NCBI RefSeq assembly: GCF_940670765.1 | Contig: NZ_CALNVW010000010.1 | Coordinates: forward strand, 186,001 to 250,000 | Source: Streptomyces sp. A 4/2 | Lineage (GTDB): Bacteria > Actinomycetota > Actinomycetes > Streptomycetales > Streptomycetaceae | Direction: 5' to 3' | DNA: 64,000 nucleotides | In this document: positions 18,247 through 27,081 of the stretch, one piece after another | How the letters are laid out: each line of letters starts with the position of its first letter | Position numbering within the stretch: position 1 is the first letter of the stretch | Notes under the pieces: generated by a model | The model's input: only the letters and a program-made list of their open reading frames with translations | Database searches by the model: none | Told to the model about the DNA's origin: nothing | Position numbers and translations under genes: made by a program

Positions 18247-18686
18247 CGGTGACGGCGAAGATTTCGTACGACAGTGTCGAGGTCGGCACCGAGCTGCCCC
18301 CTCAGTCCTTTCCGGTGACGCGCGCGACGCTGGTGCAGTACGCGGGCGCGTCCGGCGACTTCAACCCGATCCACTGGAACGAGAAGTTCGCGGTGGAGGT
18401 CGGGCTGCCCGACGTCATCGCGCACGGGATGTTCACCATGGCCGAGGCGATCCGGGTGGTCACGGACTGGCTGGGCGACCCCGGTGCGGTCGTGGAGTAC
18501 GGCGTCCGCTTCACCAAGCCGGTCGTCGTCCCGAACGACGACAAGGGCGCGCTGATCGAGGTCAGCGCCAAGGTCGGGGCCGTCGTGGGGGAACCCGAGG
18601 ACAGGACGGTACGGGTGGACCTCACGGCGATGAGCGACGACAAGAAGGTCCTGGGCATGTCCCGCGCGGTGGTCCGCCTCGCCTGA
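18243..18686 (+). CDS. MaoC-like (3R)-hydroxyacyl hydratase, HadB type
   Basis: Catalytic hot-dog hydratase. The 147-residue product contains the hydratase 2 motif YAGASGDFNPIHWN, whose Asp and His are the catalytic pair, and LPDVIAHGMFTMA. The GTG start lies within GTGA at the end of the upstream gene, so the subunits are made together. A second GTG at 18249 would remove two residues. The substrate in Streptomyces is not known from the sequence. Confidence 0.9.
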   Translation: MTVTAKISYDSVEVGTELPPQSFPVTRATLVQYAGASGDFNPIHWNEKFAVEVGLPDVIAHGMFTMAEAIRVVTDWLGDPGAVVEYGVRFTKPVVVPNDDKGALIEVSAKVGAVVGEPEDRTVRVDLTAMSDDKKVLGMSRAVVRLA

Positions 18687-18715
18687 GTGCGCACCTGCGT
18701 AACTGCGTGCGAGTG

Positions 18716-18750
18716 GTGAGGGGCGTCCGCCGAGTGCGGGCGCCCCTCAC
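18716..18750 (+). terminator. Terminator after the MaoC pair
   Basis: 10-bp outer stem GTGAGGGGCG / CGCCCCTCAC with an inner CCGC/GCGG stem and CGAGT loop. No long U-tract, as is usual in streptomycetes. Confidence 0.7.
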
Positions 18751-18808
18751 GCGTCCCCCCACCCGCCGCCGCGCCCGCCCCCGTATCCGGCCCGGACCGT
18801 GGCACCTC

Positions 18809-18838
18809 TTGACACGGATAGTTATCAGTCACTAACTT
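18809..18838 (+). promoter_or_regulatory. Promoter and operator of the tetR gene (leaderless)
   Basis: TTGACA (18809-18814), 18-bp spacer, TAACTT (18833-18838), and the ATG at 18845 in the transcript-start position, so the mRNA is probably leaderless. The spacer and -10 hold a 21-bp operator (18818-18838) matching 16 of 21 bases, in opposite orientation, to the site before the MFS gene (19470-19490). Confidence 0.75.
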
Positions 18839-18844
18839 TCTCGT

Positions 18845-19402
18845 ATGGTCAGGATGAGCGCAGAGGAGCGACGTGAGAGCGTCATCCGCGCGGCGATGAT
18901 CGAATTCGCCCGCGGCGGCTATCACGGCACCGCAACCGAGGCGATCGCCAAGCGGGTGGGTGTCTCGCAGCCGTATCTCTTCCGGCTCTTCCCGAACAAA
19001 GAAGCCATCTTCCTCGCGGCGTCCGGCCGTTGCATCGAGGACACCACGGCCGTCTTCGTGAAGGCGGCCGAGGGGTTGCAGGGCGATGAGGCCCTGCACG
19101 CCATGGGGCAGGCGTACCAGGCGCTCATCGCGGACGACCCGGACAAGCTGCTGATGCAGATGCAGATGTACGTCGCGGTGGCCTCCGCCGAGGCGTCCGG
19201 TGACCACGAGTTCGGCCGGGTGCTGCGGGCCGGCTGGATGGGGCTGTACGACGCGATCCAGCTGGCACTCGGCGTGGACACGGGCGAGACCACCCAGTTC
19301 CTGGCGTACGGCATGCTCATCAACACCCTTGTCTCGCTGGGGTTCTCCGCGGACCACCGGGTCTGGACCGGCTTCTACGACTCGGCCCAGCCCAAGAAAT
19401 AA
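18845..19402 (+). CDS. TetR family transcriptional regulator
   Basis: Repressor that probably controls itself and the MFS exporter downstream. In the 185-residue product residues 5-55 form the TetR helix-turn-helix (ESVIRAAMIEFARGGYHGTA, then AIAKRVGVSQPYLFRLFPNK); the rest is a helical ligand and dimer domain. ATG 18845 fits a leaderless transcript; ATG 18854 is the alternative. The matching operators at both promoters are the direct evidence for the regulatory link. The ligand, perhaps a substrate of the exporter, is unknown. Confidence 0.92.
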   Translation: MVRMSAEERRESVIRAAMIEFARGGYHGTATEAIAKRVGVSQPYLFRLFPNKEAIFLAASGRCIEDTTAVFVKAAEGLQGDEALHAMGQAYQALIADDPDKLLMQMQMYVAVASAEASGDHEFGRVLRAGWMGLYDAIQLALGVDTGETTQFLAYGMLINTLVSLGFSADHRVWTGFYDSAQPKK

Positions 19403-19469
19403 GCGCCGCGGGTGCCGGCGCCGACGTGCTGAACGCGCACCATCGGGCGGGCCATGCGCATGCCCGGAC

Positions 19470-19490
19470 AAGTTAGTGATCAATTACTAA
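19470..19490 (+). promoter_or_regulatory. TetR operator copy before the MFS exporter
   Basis: AAGTTAGTGA followed by TCAATTACTAA, a near-palindrome (TTAGT...ACTAA), matching the operator at 18818-18838 on the opposite strand at 16 of 21 positions. It lies 32 bp before the first GTG of the exporter. Confidence 0.72.
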
Positions 19491-19500
19491 GACCGACCGG

Positions 19501-19565
19501 TCCGAGCTTCAGGGGGAGCAAGTGAACGAACGTCCGAAGCTTCAGGGGGAGCAAGTGAACGAACA
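19501..19565 (+). repeat. 33-bp tandem duplication of ribosome site and start codon
   Basis: The segment GCTTCAGGGGGAGCAAGTG and the next 8 bases (GAACGAAC) occur twice, 33 bp apart (from 19506 and 19539). Each copy holds a GGGGGAG ribosome site and a GTG start, at 19522 and 19555, in the same frame. Confidence 0.9.
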
Positions 19566-20988
19566 AGCAGCCCGGCGCGCAGGTGCCACCTGGGCCCTGG
19601 TCATCACCAGCGCCGCCGGATTCATGGCGGCTCTCGACAACCTCGTCGTCACCACGGCCCTGCCCTCCATCCGCAAGGACCTCGGCGGCGCGCTGGAGGA
19701 CCTCCAGTGGACGGTGAGCGCGTACACCCTCACCTTCGCCGTCCTGCTCATGTTCGGTGCCGCCCTCGGTGACCGGTTCGGGCGCCGGAAGCTCTTCCTC
19801 GTGGGCCTCACGATATTCACCGGCGCCTCCGCCGCGGCGGCCCTCGCCCCGGGCATCGCGCCGCTGATCGCCGCCCGCGCGGTGCAGGGCGTCGGCGCCG
19901 CGATCATGATGCCGCTCACCCTGACCCTGCTCACCGCGGCCGTGCCCGCCGCCCGCCGTGGTGCGGCCCTCGGGATCTTCAGCGCCGTCACCGGACTCGC
20001 GGTCGCCAGCGGTCCGCTCATCGGCGGCAGCCTCACCGAGCACCTGTCCTGGCAGTGGATCTTCTGGCTCAACGTGCCGATCGGCCTGGTGCTGCTGCCG
20101 TTCGCCCGGCTGCGCCTCACCGAGTCGTACGCCCCGGACGCCCGCCTCGACGTCCCTGGCACGCTCCTCGTCAGCGGCGGGCTCTTCGGGATCGTCTACG
20201 GCCTGGTCAACGGGCAGTCGGACGGCTGGGCCAGCGCTCCGATCCTGACCAGTCTCATCGCCGGTGCCGTGCTCCTGGCCGGGTTCGTCCGCCACGGGTT
20301 CACCCATCCCCGCCCCATGCTCCCCATGCGGCTCTTCCGTAACCGCGGCTTCGCCGGGATCAATCTGGCCAGCATGCTCATGTTCCTGGGGATGTTCGGT
20401 TCGATCTTCCTGCTCAGCCAGTTCTTCCAGGGGGTCGTCGGTTACTCGCCCACCGAGGCGGGGCTGCGGATGCTGCCCTGGACCGGAATGCCGCTGGTCA
20501 TCGCGCCGTTCGCGGGCATCCTCTCGGACCGGATCGGCAGCCGCCCGGTGGTCGCGGTGGGCCTCGCCCTCCAGGCCGTCGGCCTGGCGCTCTTCGCGAT
20601 GACCATCGGTACGGACGTCTCGTACCCGGCGATGCTTCCGGCCCTGATCCTCGGCGGAACCGGGATGGCGCTGTTCTTCGCCCCCGCGTCCAGTGTGGTC
20701 ATGTCCAGCGTGCGGCCCTCCGAACAGGGTGTCGCCTCCGGTACGAACAACGCCGTGCGGGAAGTCGGCGGATCGCTGGGCATCGCGGTCCTCGGCGCGG
20801 TCTTCGCGGCTCAGGGCGGGTACGAGACGCCGACGGCCTTCACGGACGGCACCGTCCCCGCCCTGTGGATCGGCGCCGCGGTGGTCGCCGTCGCGGCGCT
20901 CGCCGCCGCCCTGCTGATCCCGGGCCGTGGCGTCCCGGGCCCGGCGGAGGAGGCCGCCGACGAGGAGCGGGCGCTCGTCTCCGCCTGA
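19522..20988 (+). CDS. MFS drug exporter, DHA2/EmrB-QacA type
   Basis: Proton-driven multidrug efflux protein. The 488-residue product has 14 hydrophobic helices, the family's motif LDNLVVTTALPSI in TM1, GDRFGRRK in the loop after TM2, and motif C GLAVASGPLIGG in TM5. Two in-frame GTG starts with identical ribosome sites exist, 11 codons apart; the first is annotated, the second gives 477 residues. Expression is probably released when the neighbouring TetR protein binds its ligand. A strong terminator follows at 21022. Confidence 0.93.
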   Translation: MNERPKLQGEQVNEQAARRAGATWALVITSAAGFMAALDNLVVTTALPSIRKDLGGALEDLQWTVSAYTLTFAVLLMFGAALGDRFGRRKLFLVGLTIFTGASAAAALAPGIAPLIAARAVQGVGAAIMMPLTLTLLTAAVPAARRGAALGIFSAVTGLAVASGPLIGGSLTEHLSWQWIFWLNVPIGLVLLPFARLRLTESYAPDARLDVPGTLLVSGGLFGIVYGLVNGQSDGWASAPILTSLIAGAVLLAGFVRHGFTHPRPMLPMRLFRNRGFAGINLASMLMFLGMFGSIFLLSQFFQGVVGYSPTEAGLRMLPWTGMPLVIAPFAGILSDRIGSRPVVAVGLALQAVGLALFAMTIGTDVSYPAMLPALILGGTGMALFFAPASSVVMSSVRPSEQGVASGTNNAVREVGGSLGIAVLGAVFAAQGGYETPTAFTDGTVPALWIGAAVVAVAALAAALLIPGRGVPGPAEEAADEERALVSA

Positions 20989-21021
20989 CCGCCGCCCGGC
21001 GGTCCGTCGGGGAACGCGTGG

Positions 21022-21050
21022 AACGGCCCCGCCCGAACGGCGGGGCCGTT
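21022..21050 (+). terminator. Terminator after the MFS exporter
   Basis: 12-bp perfect stem AACGGCCCCGCC / GGCGGGGCCGTT with a 5-nt loop, ending in TTCTC. Confidence 0.85.
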
Positions 21051-21067
21051 CTCGTACGCTTGGCCCC

Positions 21068-22123
21068 GTGCAGGAACTCTTCGAAGCCCCACTCGCCCCC
21101 CTGACCACCTTCCGCCTCGGCGGCCCCGCGACCCGGCTGATCACCGCCGAGACCGACGCCGAAGTGATCGAAGCCGCCCGCGAGGCCGATGCGAGCGGCA
21201 CCCCGCTGCTGGTCATCGGCGGCGGGTCCAACCTGGTCATCGGAGACAAGGGGTTCGCGGGCACCGCCCTGCGGATCGCGACCCGGGGCTGCACGCTCTC
21301 CGGCACGACGCTGGAGCTCGCGGCCGGCGAGGTCTGGAGCGACGCGGTGGCCCGTACCGTCGAAGCCGGGCTCGCGGGGATCGAGTGCCTGGCCGGAATC
21401 CCTGGTTCCGCGGGTGCGACGCCGATCCAGAACGTCGGGGCGTACGGCCAGGAGGTCTCCTCGACCATCACCGAGGTCGTCGCCTACGACCGGAGCACGG
21501 GGGAGACCGTCACGATTCCCCGCGCCGAGTGCCGGTTCTCGTACCGGAACAGTCGTTTCAAGTCCGAGCCGGACCGCTTTCTGGTGCTGCGTGTCCGCTT
21601 CCAGCTCGAAGACGCGGGCGGCCTCTCGGCCCCGATCGCCTACCCGGAGACGGCGCGCGCGCTCGGCGTCGAGGCCGGTGACCGGGTGCCGGCCGCGGTC
21701 GCCCGCGAGACCGTGCTGCGGCTGCGGGCGGGCAAGGGCATGGTGCTGGACGCCGGGGACCACGACACCTGGTCGGCCGGTTCGTTCTTCACCAACCCGA
21801 TCCTGGACGACGAGGCGTTCGCCGCCTTCCGCACCCGGGTGCACGACCGCCTCGGCCCGGACGCCGGACCGCCCGCGTTCCCCGCGGGAGAGGGGTACAC
21901 CAAGACCTCCGCGGCCTGGCTCATCGACAAGGCGGGCTTCACCAAGGGGTACGGCACCGGCCCGGCCCGTATCTCCACCAAGCACACGCTGGCCCTGACC
22001 AACCGCGGCGCCGCCACCACCGACGACCTGCTCGCACTCGCCCGCGAGGTCGTCGCGGGCGTGCACGAGGCGTTCGGCGTGACGCTGGTCAACGAGCCGG
22101 TGACGGTGGGCGTCAGCCTCTGA
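21068..22123 (+). CDS. murB: UDP-N-acetylenolpyruvoylglucosamine reductase
   Basis: FAD enzyme that reduces UDP-GlcNAc-enolpyruvate to UDP-MurNAc with NADPH in peptidoglycan precursor synthesis, cytosolic. The 351-residue product has the FAD motif LLVIGGGSNLVIGD, GIECLAGIPGSAGATPIQNVGAYGQE, and AGSFFTNPI with the proton-donor Ser. The loop arrangement fits type I MurB. The GTG at 21068 has no ribosome site; TACGCT (21055-21060) 7 nt upstream suggests a leaderless mRNA starting just after the terminator of the previous gene. Confidence 0.95.
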   Translation: MQELFEAPLAPLTTFRLGGPATRLITAETDAEVIEAAREADASGTPLLVIGGGSNLVIGDKGFAGTALRIATRGCTLSGTTLELAAGEVWSDAVARTVEAGLAGIECLAGIPGSAGATPIQNVGAYGQEVSSTITEVVAYDRSTGETVTIPRAECRFSYRNSRFKSEPDRFLVLRVRFQLEDAGGLSAPIAYPETARALGVEAGDRVPAAVARETVLRLRAGKGMVLDAGDHDTWSAGSFFTNPILDDEAFAAFRTRVHDRLGPDAGPPAFPAGEGYTKTSAAWLIDKAGFTKGYGTGPARISTKHTLALTNRGAATTDDLLALAREVVAGVHEAFGVTLVNEPVTVGVSL

Positions 22124-22175
22124 CGAGGCGGTCGGGGACCCGCGTACGCATCCCGGGCCCCGGCAGCAAAAGGCC

Positions 22176-22808
22176 CTAGTACGCGACCCCGACCCCTTGC
22201 CGCACCGTCGCCGGGTCGTCGATCATCGCCAGCATCGCGTGCGCCACGTCGGCGCGCGCGATGGACCTGCCGCCGCGCGGATTGCCACCGATGACGGTCC
22301 GGTACGTGCCGGTCAGCGGCTTGTTCGTCAGCTTCGGCGGCCGGACGGCCGTCCAGTCCGTGGCGCTCCGTGCGATCTCGTCCTCCATGACCCGCAGATC
22401 GGCGTACACGTCCTTCAGGATCGCGCCGATCAGGCCCAGCGCCGCGCGGTCGACCAGCGACTGCCCCGCGGTGACCGGCGCCAGCGGAGCCGCGCTCACC
22501 ACCAGCAGCCGCCGTACGCCCTCCGCCTCCATCGCCGCCAGCACCGGGCGGGTGAGGACCGCGGCGACGCCCGCGTCCTTGCGGGCCCGTGCCCCGAGCC
22601 CGGAGAGCACCGCGTCCCGGCCCGCCACCGCGGCGCGCAGCGACTCCGCGTCCCGCAGGTCCGAGCGGAACACGTCGAGTCCCGCTCCCGTCGCGGTCAG
22701 CCGCGCCGGATCGCGCACCACGGCCGTCACCTGATGGCCGGACTCCAGCGCCTGCCGGACGATCTGCCCGCCGATACCGCCGGTCGCGCCGAACACGGTG
22801 AGTTTCAT
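22176..22808 (-). CDS. NAD(P)H-binding SDR-like protein
   Basis: Rossmann-fold protein of the NAD(P)H-binding (NmrA/flavin reductase-like) group. The 210-residue product begins MKLTVFGATGGIGGQIVRQA with GATGGIG, and has AVVRDPARL and LLVVSAAPLAP. The active-site Tyr-Lys pair is not evident, so it may be a redox sensor or reductase of unknown substrate. ATG is preceded by AGGAGG. It follows the adenosine deaminase-family gene on the same strand by about 70 bp. Confidence 0.87.
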   Translation of the reverse strand: MKLTVFGATGGIGGQIVRQALESGHQVTAVVRDPARLTATGAGLDVFRSDLRDAESLRAAVAGRDAVLSGLGARARKDAGVAAVLTRPVLAAMEAEGVRRLLVVSAAPLAPVTAGQSLVDRAALGLIGAILKDVYADLRVMEDEIARSATDWTAVRPPKLTNKPLTGTYRTVIGGNPRGGRSIARADVAHAMLAMIDDPATVRQGVGVAY

Positions 22809-22878
22809 CGCGCACCCTCCTGGGGTGGGTAAGTGCCGCCGGGGCCGACCGCCTGCGCGGTCTCCTCCGCTCGCCCGC

Positions 22879-23901
22879 TCATGGTCGACCCGTGAGCCAG
22901 TCGTCCACGCCGGCCAGCATCTTCGTACGGACGTCCGCCGGCGCCGCCGAGCCGCGCACCGACTGCCGTGCCAGCTCGGCCAGTTCGGCGTCGCTGAACC
23001 CCTGGGCGCGTGCCAGCTCGTACTGGGCCGCCAGTCGCGACCCGAACAGCAGCGGGTCGTCCGCGCCGAGCGCCATCGGCACCCCGGCGTCGAACAACCG
23101 TCGCAGGGGTACGTCCTCGTGCTTCTCGTAGACACCGAGCGCCACGTTCGACGCCGGGCACACCTCGCAGGTCACCCCGCGGTCGGCCAGCCGCTTCAGC
23201 AGGGCGGGGTCCTCGGCGGCCCGCACCCCGTGCCCGATCCGCGAGGCGTGCAGATCGTCCAGGCAGTCGCGGACCGACGCGGGGCCGCTGAGCTCCCCGC
23301 CGTGCGGCGCGGCCAGCAGGCCGCCCTCCCGGGCGATGGCGAAGGCCCGGTCGAAGTCGCGGGCCATGCCCCGGCGTTCGTCGTTGGAGAGCCCGAACCC
23401 GACCACGCCCCGGTCCGCGTACCGCACCGCGAGGCGGGCGAGCGTCCGGGCGTCCAGGGGGTGCTTCATCCGGTTCGCGGCCACCACGACCCGTATCCCG
23501 AGCCCGGTCTCCCGCGACGCGGCGTCCACCGCGTCCAGGATGATCTCCAGCGCAGGGATCAGCCCGCCGAGCAGCGGTGCGTACGAGGTGGGGTCGACCT
23601 GGATCTCCAGCCAGCCCGCACCGTCCCGTACGTCCTCCTCGGCGGCCTCGCGCACCAGCCGCTGGATGTCCTCCGGCGCGCGCAGGCAGGACCGGGCGAT
23701 GTCGTAGAGCCGCTGGAAACGGAACCAGCCGCGCTCGTCGGTGGCCCGCAGCTTCGGAGGCTCGCCGCCGGTCAGCGCCTCGGGCAGGTGCACGCCGTAT
23801 CTGTCGGCCAGTTCCAGCAGGGTCGTGGGCCGCATCGACCCGGTGAAGTGCAGATGCAGATGGGCCTTCGGCAGCAGCCTGATGTCACGTACGTGCTCCA
23901 T
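22879..23901 (-). CDS. Adenosine deaminase-family aminohydrolase
   Basis: TIM-barrel zinc enzyme removing the 6-amino group of a purine nucleoside or relative. The 340-residue product has the metal pair H16 and H18 in HLHLHFTG, HGGEL with the barrel His and catalytic Glu, RIGHG, and ALGADDPLLFG with the Asp pair. The usual HxHLDG reads HLHFTG, so the substrate-contact Asp is Thr; true adenosine deamination is therefore not certain, and 6-aminodeoxyfutalosine or another purine is possible. ATG at 23901; an in-frame upstream start would add 16 unconserved residues. Confidence 0.85.
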   Translation of the reverse strand: MEHVRDIRLLPKAHLHLHFTGSMRPTTLLELADRYGVHLPEALTGGEPPKLRATDERGWFRFQRLYDIARSCLRAPEDIQRLVREAAEEDVRDGAGWLEIQVDPTSYAPLLGGLIPALEIILDAVDAASRETGLGIRVVVAANRMKHPLDARTLARLAVRYADRGVVGFGLSNDERRGMARDFDRAFAIAREGGLLAAPHGGELSGPASVRDCLDDLHASRIGHGVRAAEDPALLKRLADRGVTCEVCPASNVALGVYEKHEDVPLRRLFDAGVPMALGADDPLLFGSRLAAQYELARAQGFSDAELAELARQSVRGSAAPADVRTKMLAGVDDWLTGRP

Positions 23902-23974
23902 CCCAGGATCCTGCCGTACGGACCCACCACGCCGGTACCCGCATGCCACCGACGAGTGGGTGGCCGAACAGAGA

Positions 23975-24004
23975 AACGGGCCCCGGCGACTGCCTGGGCC
24001 CGTT
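23975..24004 (-). terminator. Terminator of the aminotransferase gene
   Basis: 9-bp stem AACGGGCCC / GGGCCCGTT with a 12-nt loop, 20 bp beyond the stop of the aminotransferase gene. Confidence 0.6.
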
Positions 24005-24024
24005 CCCGCGTTGTCTCCGACGCG

Positions 24025-25251
24025 TCAGTCCGTGGCCTCGGCCAGCAGCTTCTGCACCCGGCCGATGCCCTCGGCCAGGTCCTCGTCGCCCAGCGCGTAG
24101 GAGAACCGCAGGTAACCGGGCGTACCGAACGCCTCGCCGGGCACCACGGCCACCTCGGCCTCGTCCAGGATCAGCGCGGCCAGCTCGACCGAGGTCTGCG
24201 GGCGCTTGCCGCGGATCTGCTTGCCGAGGAGCGCCTTCACCGAGGGGTACGCGTAGAACGCGCCCTCCGGCTCCGGGCAGAGCACGCCGTCGATCTCGTT
24301 CAGCATCCGCACGATGGCCTTGCGGCGCCGGTCGAAGGCGGTACGCATCTCGTCGACCGCGTCCAGGTTCCCGGAGACGGCGGCGAGCGCGGCGGCCTGG
24401 GAGACGTTGGAGACGTTGGAGGTGGCGTGCGACTGGAGGTTGGTCGCGGCCTTCACGATGTCCTTCGGGCCGACGATCCACCCCACGCGCCAGCCGGTCA
24501 TGGCATACGTCTTGGCGACGCCGTTGACCACGATGCACTTGTCACGCAGCTCGGGCACGACGGCGGGCAGCGAGGTGAACTTCGCGTCGCCGTACACCAG
24601 GTGCTCGTAGATCTCGTCGGTCAGCACCCACAGCCCGTGCTCGACGGCCCAGCGCCCGATGGCCTCGGTGTCGGCGGCGCTGTAGACGGCGCCGGTCGGG
24701 TTCGAGGGGGAGACGAAGAGGACGACCTTGGTCTTCTCCGTACGGGCGGCTTCGAGCTGCTCGACGGAGACCCGGTAGCCGGTGGTCTCGTCGGCCACGA
24801 CCTCGACGGGGACGCCGCCCGCGAGCCGGATCGACTCCGGGTAGGTGGTCCAGTACGGAGCCGGGACGATGACCTCGTCGCCCGGGTCGAGGATCGCGGC
24901 GAACGCCTCGTAGATGGCCTGCTTGCCGCCGTTGGTGACGAGCACCTGGGAGGCCTCGACCTCGTAACCGGAGTCGCGCAGCGTCTTCGCGGCGATGGCG
25001 GCCTTGAGCTCGGGGAGCCCGCCGGCCGGGGTGTAGCGGTGGTACTTGGGGTTGCGGCAGGCCTCGACAGCGGCCTCGACGATGTAGCCGGGCGTGGGGA
25101 AGTCGGGCTCACCGGCACCGAAGCCGATCACCGGTCGGCCGGCGGCCTTCAGGGCCTTCGCCTTGGCGTCGACAGCCAGGGTGGCGGACTCGGAGATAGC
25201 ACCGATGCGGGCGGAGACCCTGCGCTCGGTCGGAGGAGTTGCAGCGCTCAT
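24025..25251 (-). CDS. aspC: Pyridoxal phosphate aminotransferase, aspartate type
   Basis: Class I fold aminotransferase moving amino groups between aspartate and 2-oxoglutarate, linking the citric acid cycle and amino acids. The 408-residue product shows [28 protein letters not shown] with N184, [10 protein letters not shown] with D212, and the PLP lysine K247 in [19 protein letters not shown] 25251 was chosen to match the family N-terminus; an ATG 9 nt upstream would add three residues. It sits divergent to the tRNA-Trp/secE region, as is usual in Streptomyces. Confidence 0.92.
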   Translation of the reverse strand: MSAATPPTERRVSARIGAISESATLAVDAKAKALKAAGRPVIGFGAGEPDFPTPGYIVEAAVEACRNPKYHRYTPAGGLPELKAAIAAKTLRDSGYEVEASQVLVTNGGKQAIYEAFAAILDPGDEVIVPAPYWTTYPESIRLAGGVPVEVVADETTGYRVSVEQLEAARTEKTKVVLFVSPSNPTGAVYSAADTEAIGRWAVEHGLWVLTDEIYEHLVYGDAKFTSLPAVVPELRDKCIVVNGVAKTYAMTGWRVGWIVGPKDIVKAATNLQSHATSNVSNVSQAAALAAVSGNLDAVDEMRTAFDRRRKAIVRMLNEIDGVLCPEPEGAFYAYPSVKALLGKQIRGKRPQTSVELAALILDEAEVAVVPGEAFGTPGYLRFSYALGDEDLAEGIGRVQKLLAEATD

Positions 25252-25386
25252 GAGCCCCATGGTCCCAGACCGCAAACGCACTCGGCACACAGGTTTCGAT
25301 GGGCGGACACCCGGGCTTTCGACAGGTGGACACCGTGACGAAACCGGACGCACACCGGGGGTCGGGGAGTGGCCCCGGGCAAGCTG

Positions 25387-25416
25387 TTCGACGTCAGGCC
25401 CCTGAACACGTACACT
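25387..25416 (+). promoter_or_regulatory. Possible promoter of tRNA-Trp and secE-nusG
   Basis: TTCGAC (25387-25392), 18-bp spacer, TACACT (25411-25416), about 84 bp before tRNA-Trp. A second possible -10, TAGGTT, is at 25481-25486 but without a convincing -35. Confidence 0.5.
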
Positions 25417-25499
25417 CACTGGTCGTTGGCCCTCACCAACCGTCCTGCTGAACGCACTCGGTGCACTCGGTCGGATGCGGTAGGTTGGGGGAACCACAA

Positions 25500-25572
25500 A
25501 GGGTCGTAGCTCAATTGGTAGAGCACTGGTCTCCAAAACCAGCGGTTGGGGGTTCAAGTCCCTCCGGCCCTG
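25500..25572 (+). tRNA. tRNA-Trp (CCA)
   Basis: Acceptor arms AGGGTCG/CGGCCCT (one G-U); anticodon stem CTGGT/ACCAG encloses CTCCAAA with CCA at 25533-25535. Discriminator G at 25572, as expected for Trp. CCA end not encoded. Position just before secE is conserved in actinobacteria. Confidence 0.97.
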
Positions 25573-25680
25573 CTACACACACCTTCGCCAGGGTTGTGTG
25601 CGCATGTACGTACTTCAATGCACCGCCGTGCGGCTCCACCGGGCGCGGCACGGCCACGACCCGGAATCAGGTGAGAGATC

Positions 25681-25968
25681 GTGACGGACGCCGTCGGCTC
25701 CATCGACGTGCCTGATGCGCAGGATGACGAAGCGCCGGAGTCGAAGAAGGCGCGCAAGGGCGGAAAGCGCGGCAAGAAGGGCCCCTTCGGCCGTCTCGCG
25801 CTTTTCTACCGCCAGATCGTCGCGGAACTGCGCAAGGTTGTCTGGCCGACCCGGAGCCAGCTCTCGACCTACACCACCGTGGTGATCGTGTTCGTCGTCA
25901 TCATGATCGGCATCGTGACCGTGATTGACTATGGCTTCAACCAAGCCGCCAAATACGTCTTTGGCTGA
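25681..25968 (+). CDS. secE: Protein translocase subunit SecE
   Basis: Clamp subunit of the SecYEG channel. The 95-residue product has a charged N-terminal region ([13 protein letters not shown]), the conserved amphipathic helix [13 protein letters not shown] and one membrane helix ([19 protein letters not shown]), the single-span form. GTG start with GGTGAGAGATC before it. It is followed after 74 bp by nusG; the pair is the usual secE-nusG unit. Confidence 0.96.
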   Translation: MTDAVGSIDVPDAQDDEAPESKKARKGGKRGKKGPFGRLALFYRQIVAELRKVVWPTRSQLSTYTTVVIVFVVIMIGIVTVIDYGFNQAAKYVFG

Positions 25969-26042
25969 GCCGCGAAGGGCGCCGGGAGCGGCGCCCCTTT
26001 CGCACGTTCCACCCGATTTGTATCCAGGAAGAAGCAGCCACC

Positions 26043-26903
26043 GTGTCTGACCCGAACCTGAACGAGGCCGTCGAGCCGGGCGAAAGCTTCGAGTCCGCAG
26101 AGGACGAGCTCGACATCGTCGAGGCGGCAGACGCTGAGGACCCGGACCAGGCAGAAGCTGCCGACGCCGCCGCCGGTGAGCCCGCTGAAGAGGCCGCTGT
26201 GCACGCCGAGGACGAGACCGCTGTCGAGGACGAAGAGTCCGAGGACGCGGAGGACGAGGCCGAAGAGGTCGCCGACGTCCCCGCGGTCGACCCGGTCGAG
26301 GCCCTGCGCCAGGAGCTCCGCGGTCTGCCCGGCGAGTGGTACGTCATCCACACGTACGCCGGTTACGAGAAGCGTGTGAAGGCCAACCTGGAGCAGCGCG
26401 CCGTCTCGCTGAACGTCGAGGAGTTCATCTACCAGGCCGAAGTGCCCGAGGAAGAGATCGTCCAGATCAAGAACGGCGAGCGTAAGAACGTCCGCCAGAA
26501 CAAGCTTCCCGGCTACGTCCTGGTCCGCATGGACCTCACCAACGAGTCCTGGGGCGTGGTGCGTAACACCCCCGGCGTCACCGGCTTCGTCGGCAACGCC
26601 TACGACCCGTACCCGCTGACCCTGGACGAGATCGTCAAGATGCTCGCCCCGGAGGCCGAGGAGAAGGCCGCCCGTGAGGCCGCCGAGGCCGAGGGCAAGC
26701 CGGTTCCGGCCCGCAAGGTCGAGGTCCAGGTGCTGGACTTCGAGGTCGGCGACTCGGTCACCGTCACCGACGGCCCGTTCGCGACGCTGCAGGCGACGAT
26801 CAACGAGATCAACGCCGACTCGAAGAAGGTCAAGGGTCTCGTCGAGATCTTCGGCCGCGAGACTCCGGTCGAGCTCAGCTTCGACCAGATCCAGAAGAAC
26901 TGA
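26043..26903 (+). CDS. nusG: Transcription elongation/antitermination factor NusG
   Basis: RNA polymerase-binding factor acting in elongation, Rho termination and transcription-translation coupling. The 286-residue product has a 95-residue acidic, Ala-Glu-Asp rich extension, typical of actinobacteria, then the NGN domain ([21 protein letters not shown] from residue 99) with the RNAP-contact region [13 protein letters not shown], and the C-terminal KOW domain ([18 protein letters not shown]). GTG start with AGGAAG upstream. A terminator follows before rplK. Confidence 0.96.
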   Translation: MSDPNLNEAVEPGESFESAEDELDIVEAADAEDPDQAEAADAAAGEPAEEAAVHAEDETAVEDEESEDAEDEAEEVADVPAVDPVEALRQELRGLPGEWYVIHTYAGYEKRVKANLEQRAVSLNVEEFIYQAEVPEEEIVQIKNGERKNVRQNKLPGYVLVRMDLTNESWGVVRNTPGVTGFVGNAYDPYPLTLDEIVKMLAPEAEEKAAREAAEAEGKPVPARKVEVQVLDFEVGDSVTVTDGPFATLQATINEINADSKKVKGLVEIFGRETPVELSFDQIQKN

Positions 26904-26941
26904 CGGAGCTTTCCCGAGCTTCTGGACACACGCCTTCCAAA

Positions 26942-26985
26942 CAGGTCAGACCGGCTCTCGCAGCGGGTCTGACCTGCTTGGTTTT
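26942..26985 (+). terminator. Terminator between nusG and rplK
   Basis: 11-bp stem CAGGTCAGACC / GGTCTGACCTG with a 13-nt loop, then CTTGGTTTTT. One of the few hairpins here with a true T-run. Confidence 0.85.
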
Positions 26986-27012
26986 TGGTCGCGCAGCTAT
27001 ACCCGTTATCGT
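26985..27012 (+). promoter_or_regulatory. Possible rplK-rplA promoter
   Basis: TTGGTC (26985-26990), 16-bp spacer, TATCGT (27007-27012), just after the nusG terminator and about 70 bp before rplK. Confidence 0.5.
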
Positions 27013-27081
27013 TGCGCGGTATGCCTCCATCCGGATGACCGGACAAAGGCGAAACACTCTCACTAGGACCCGGAGAGAGCA

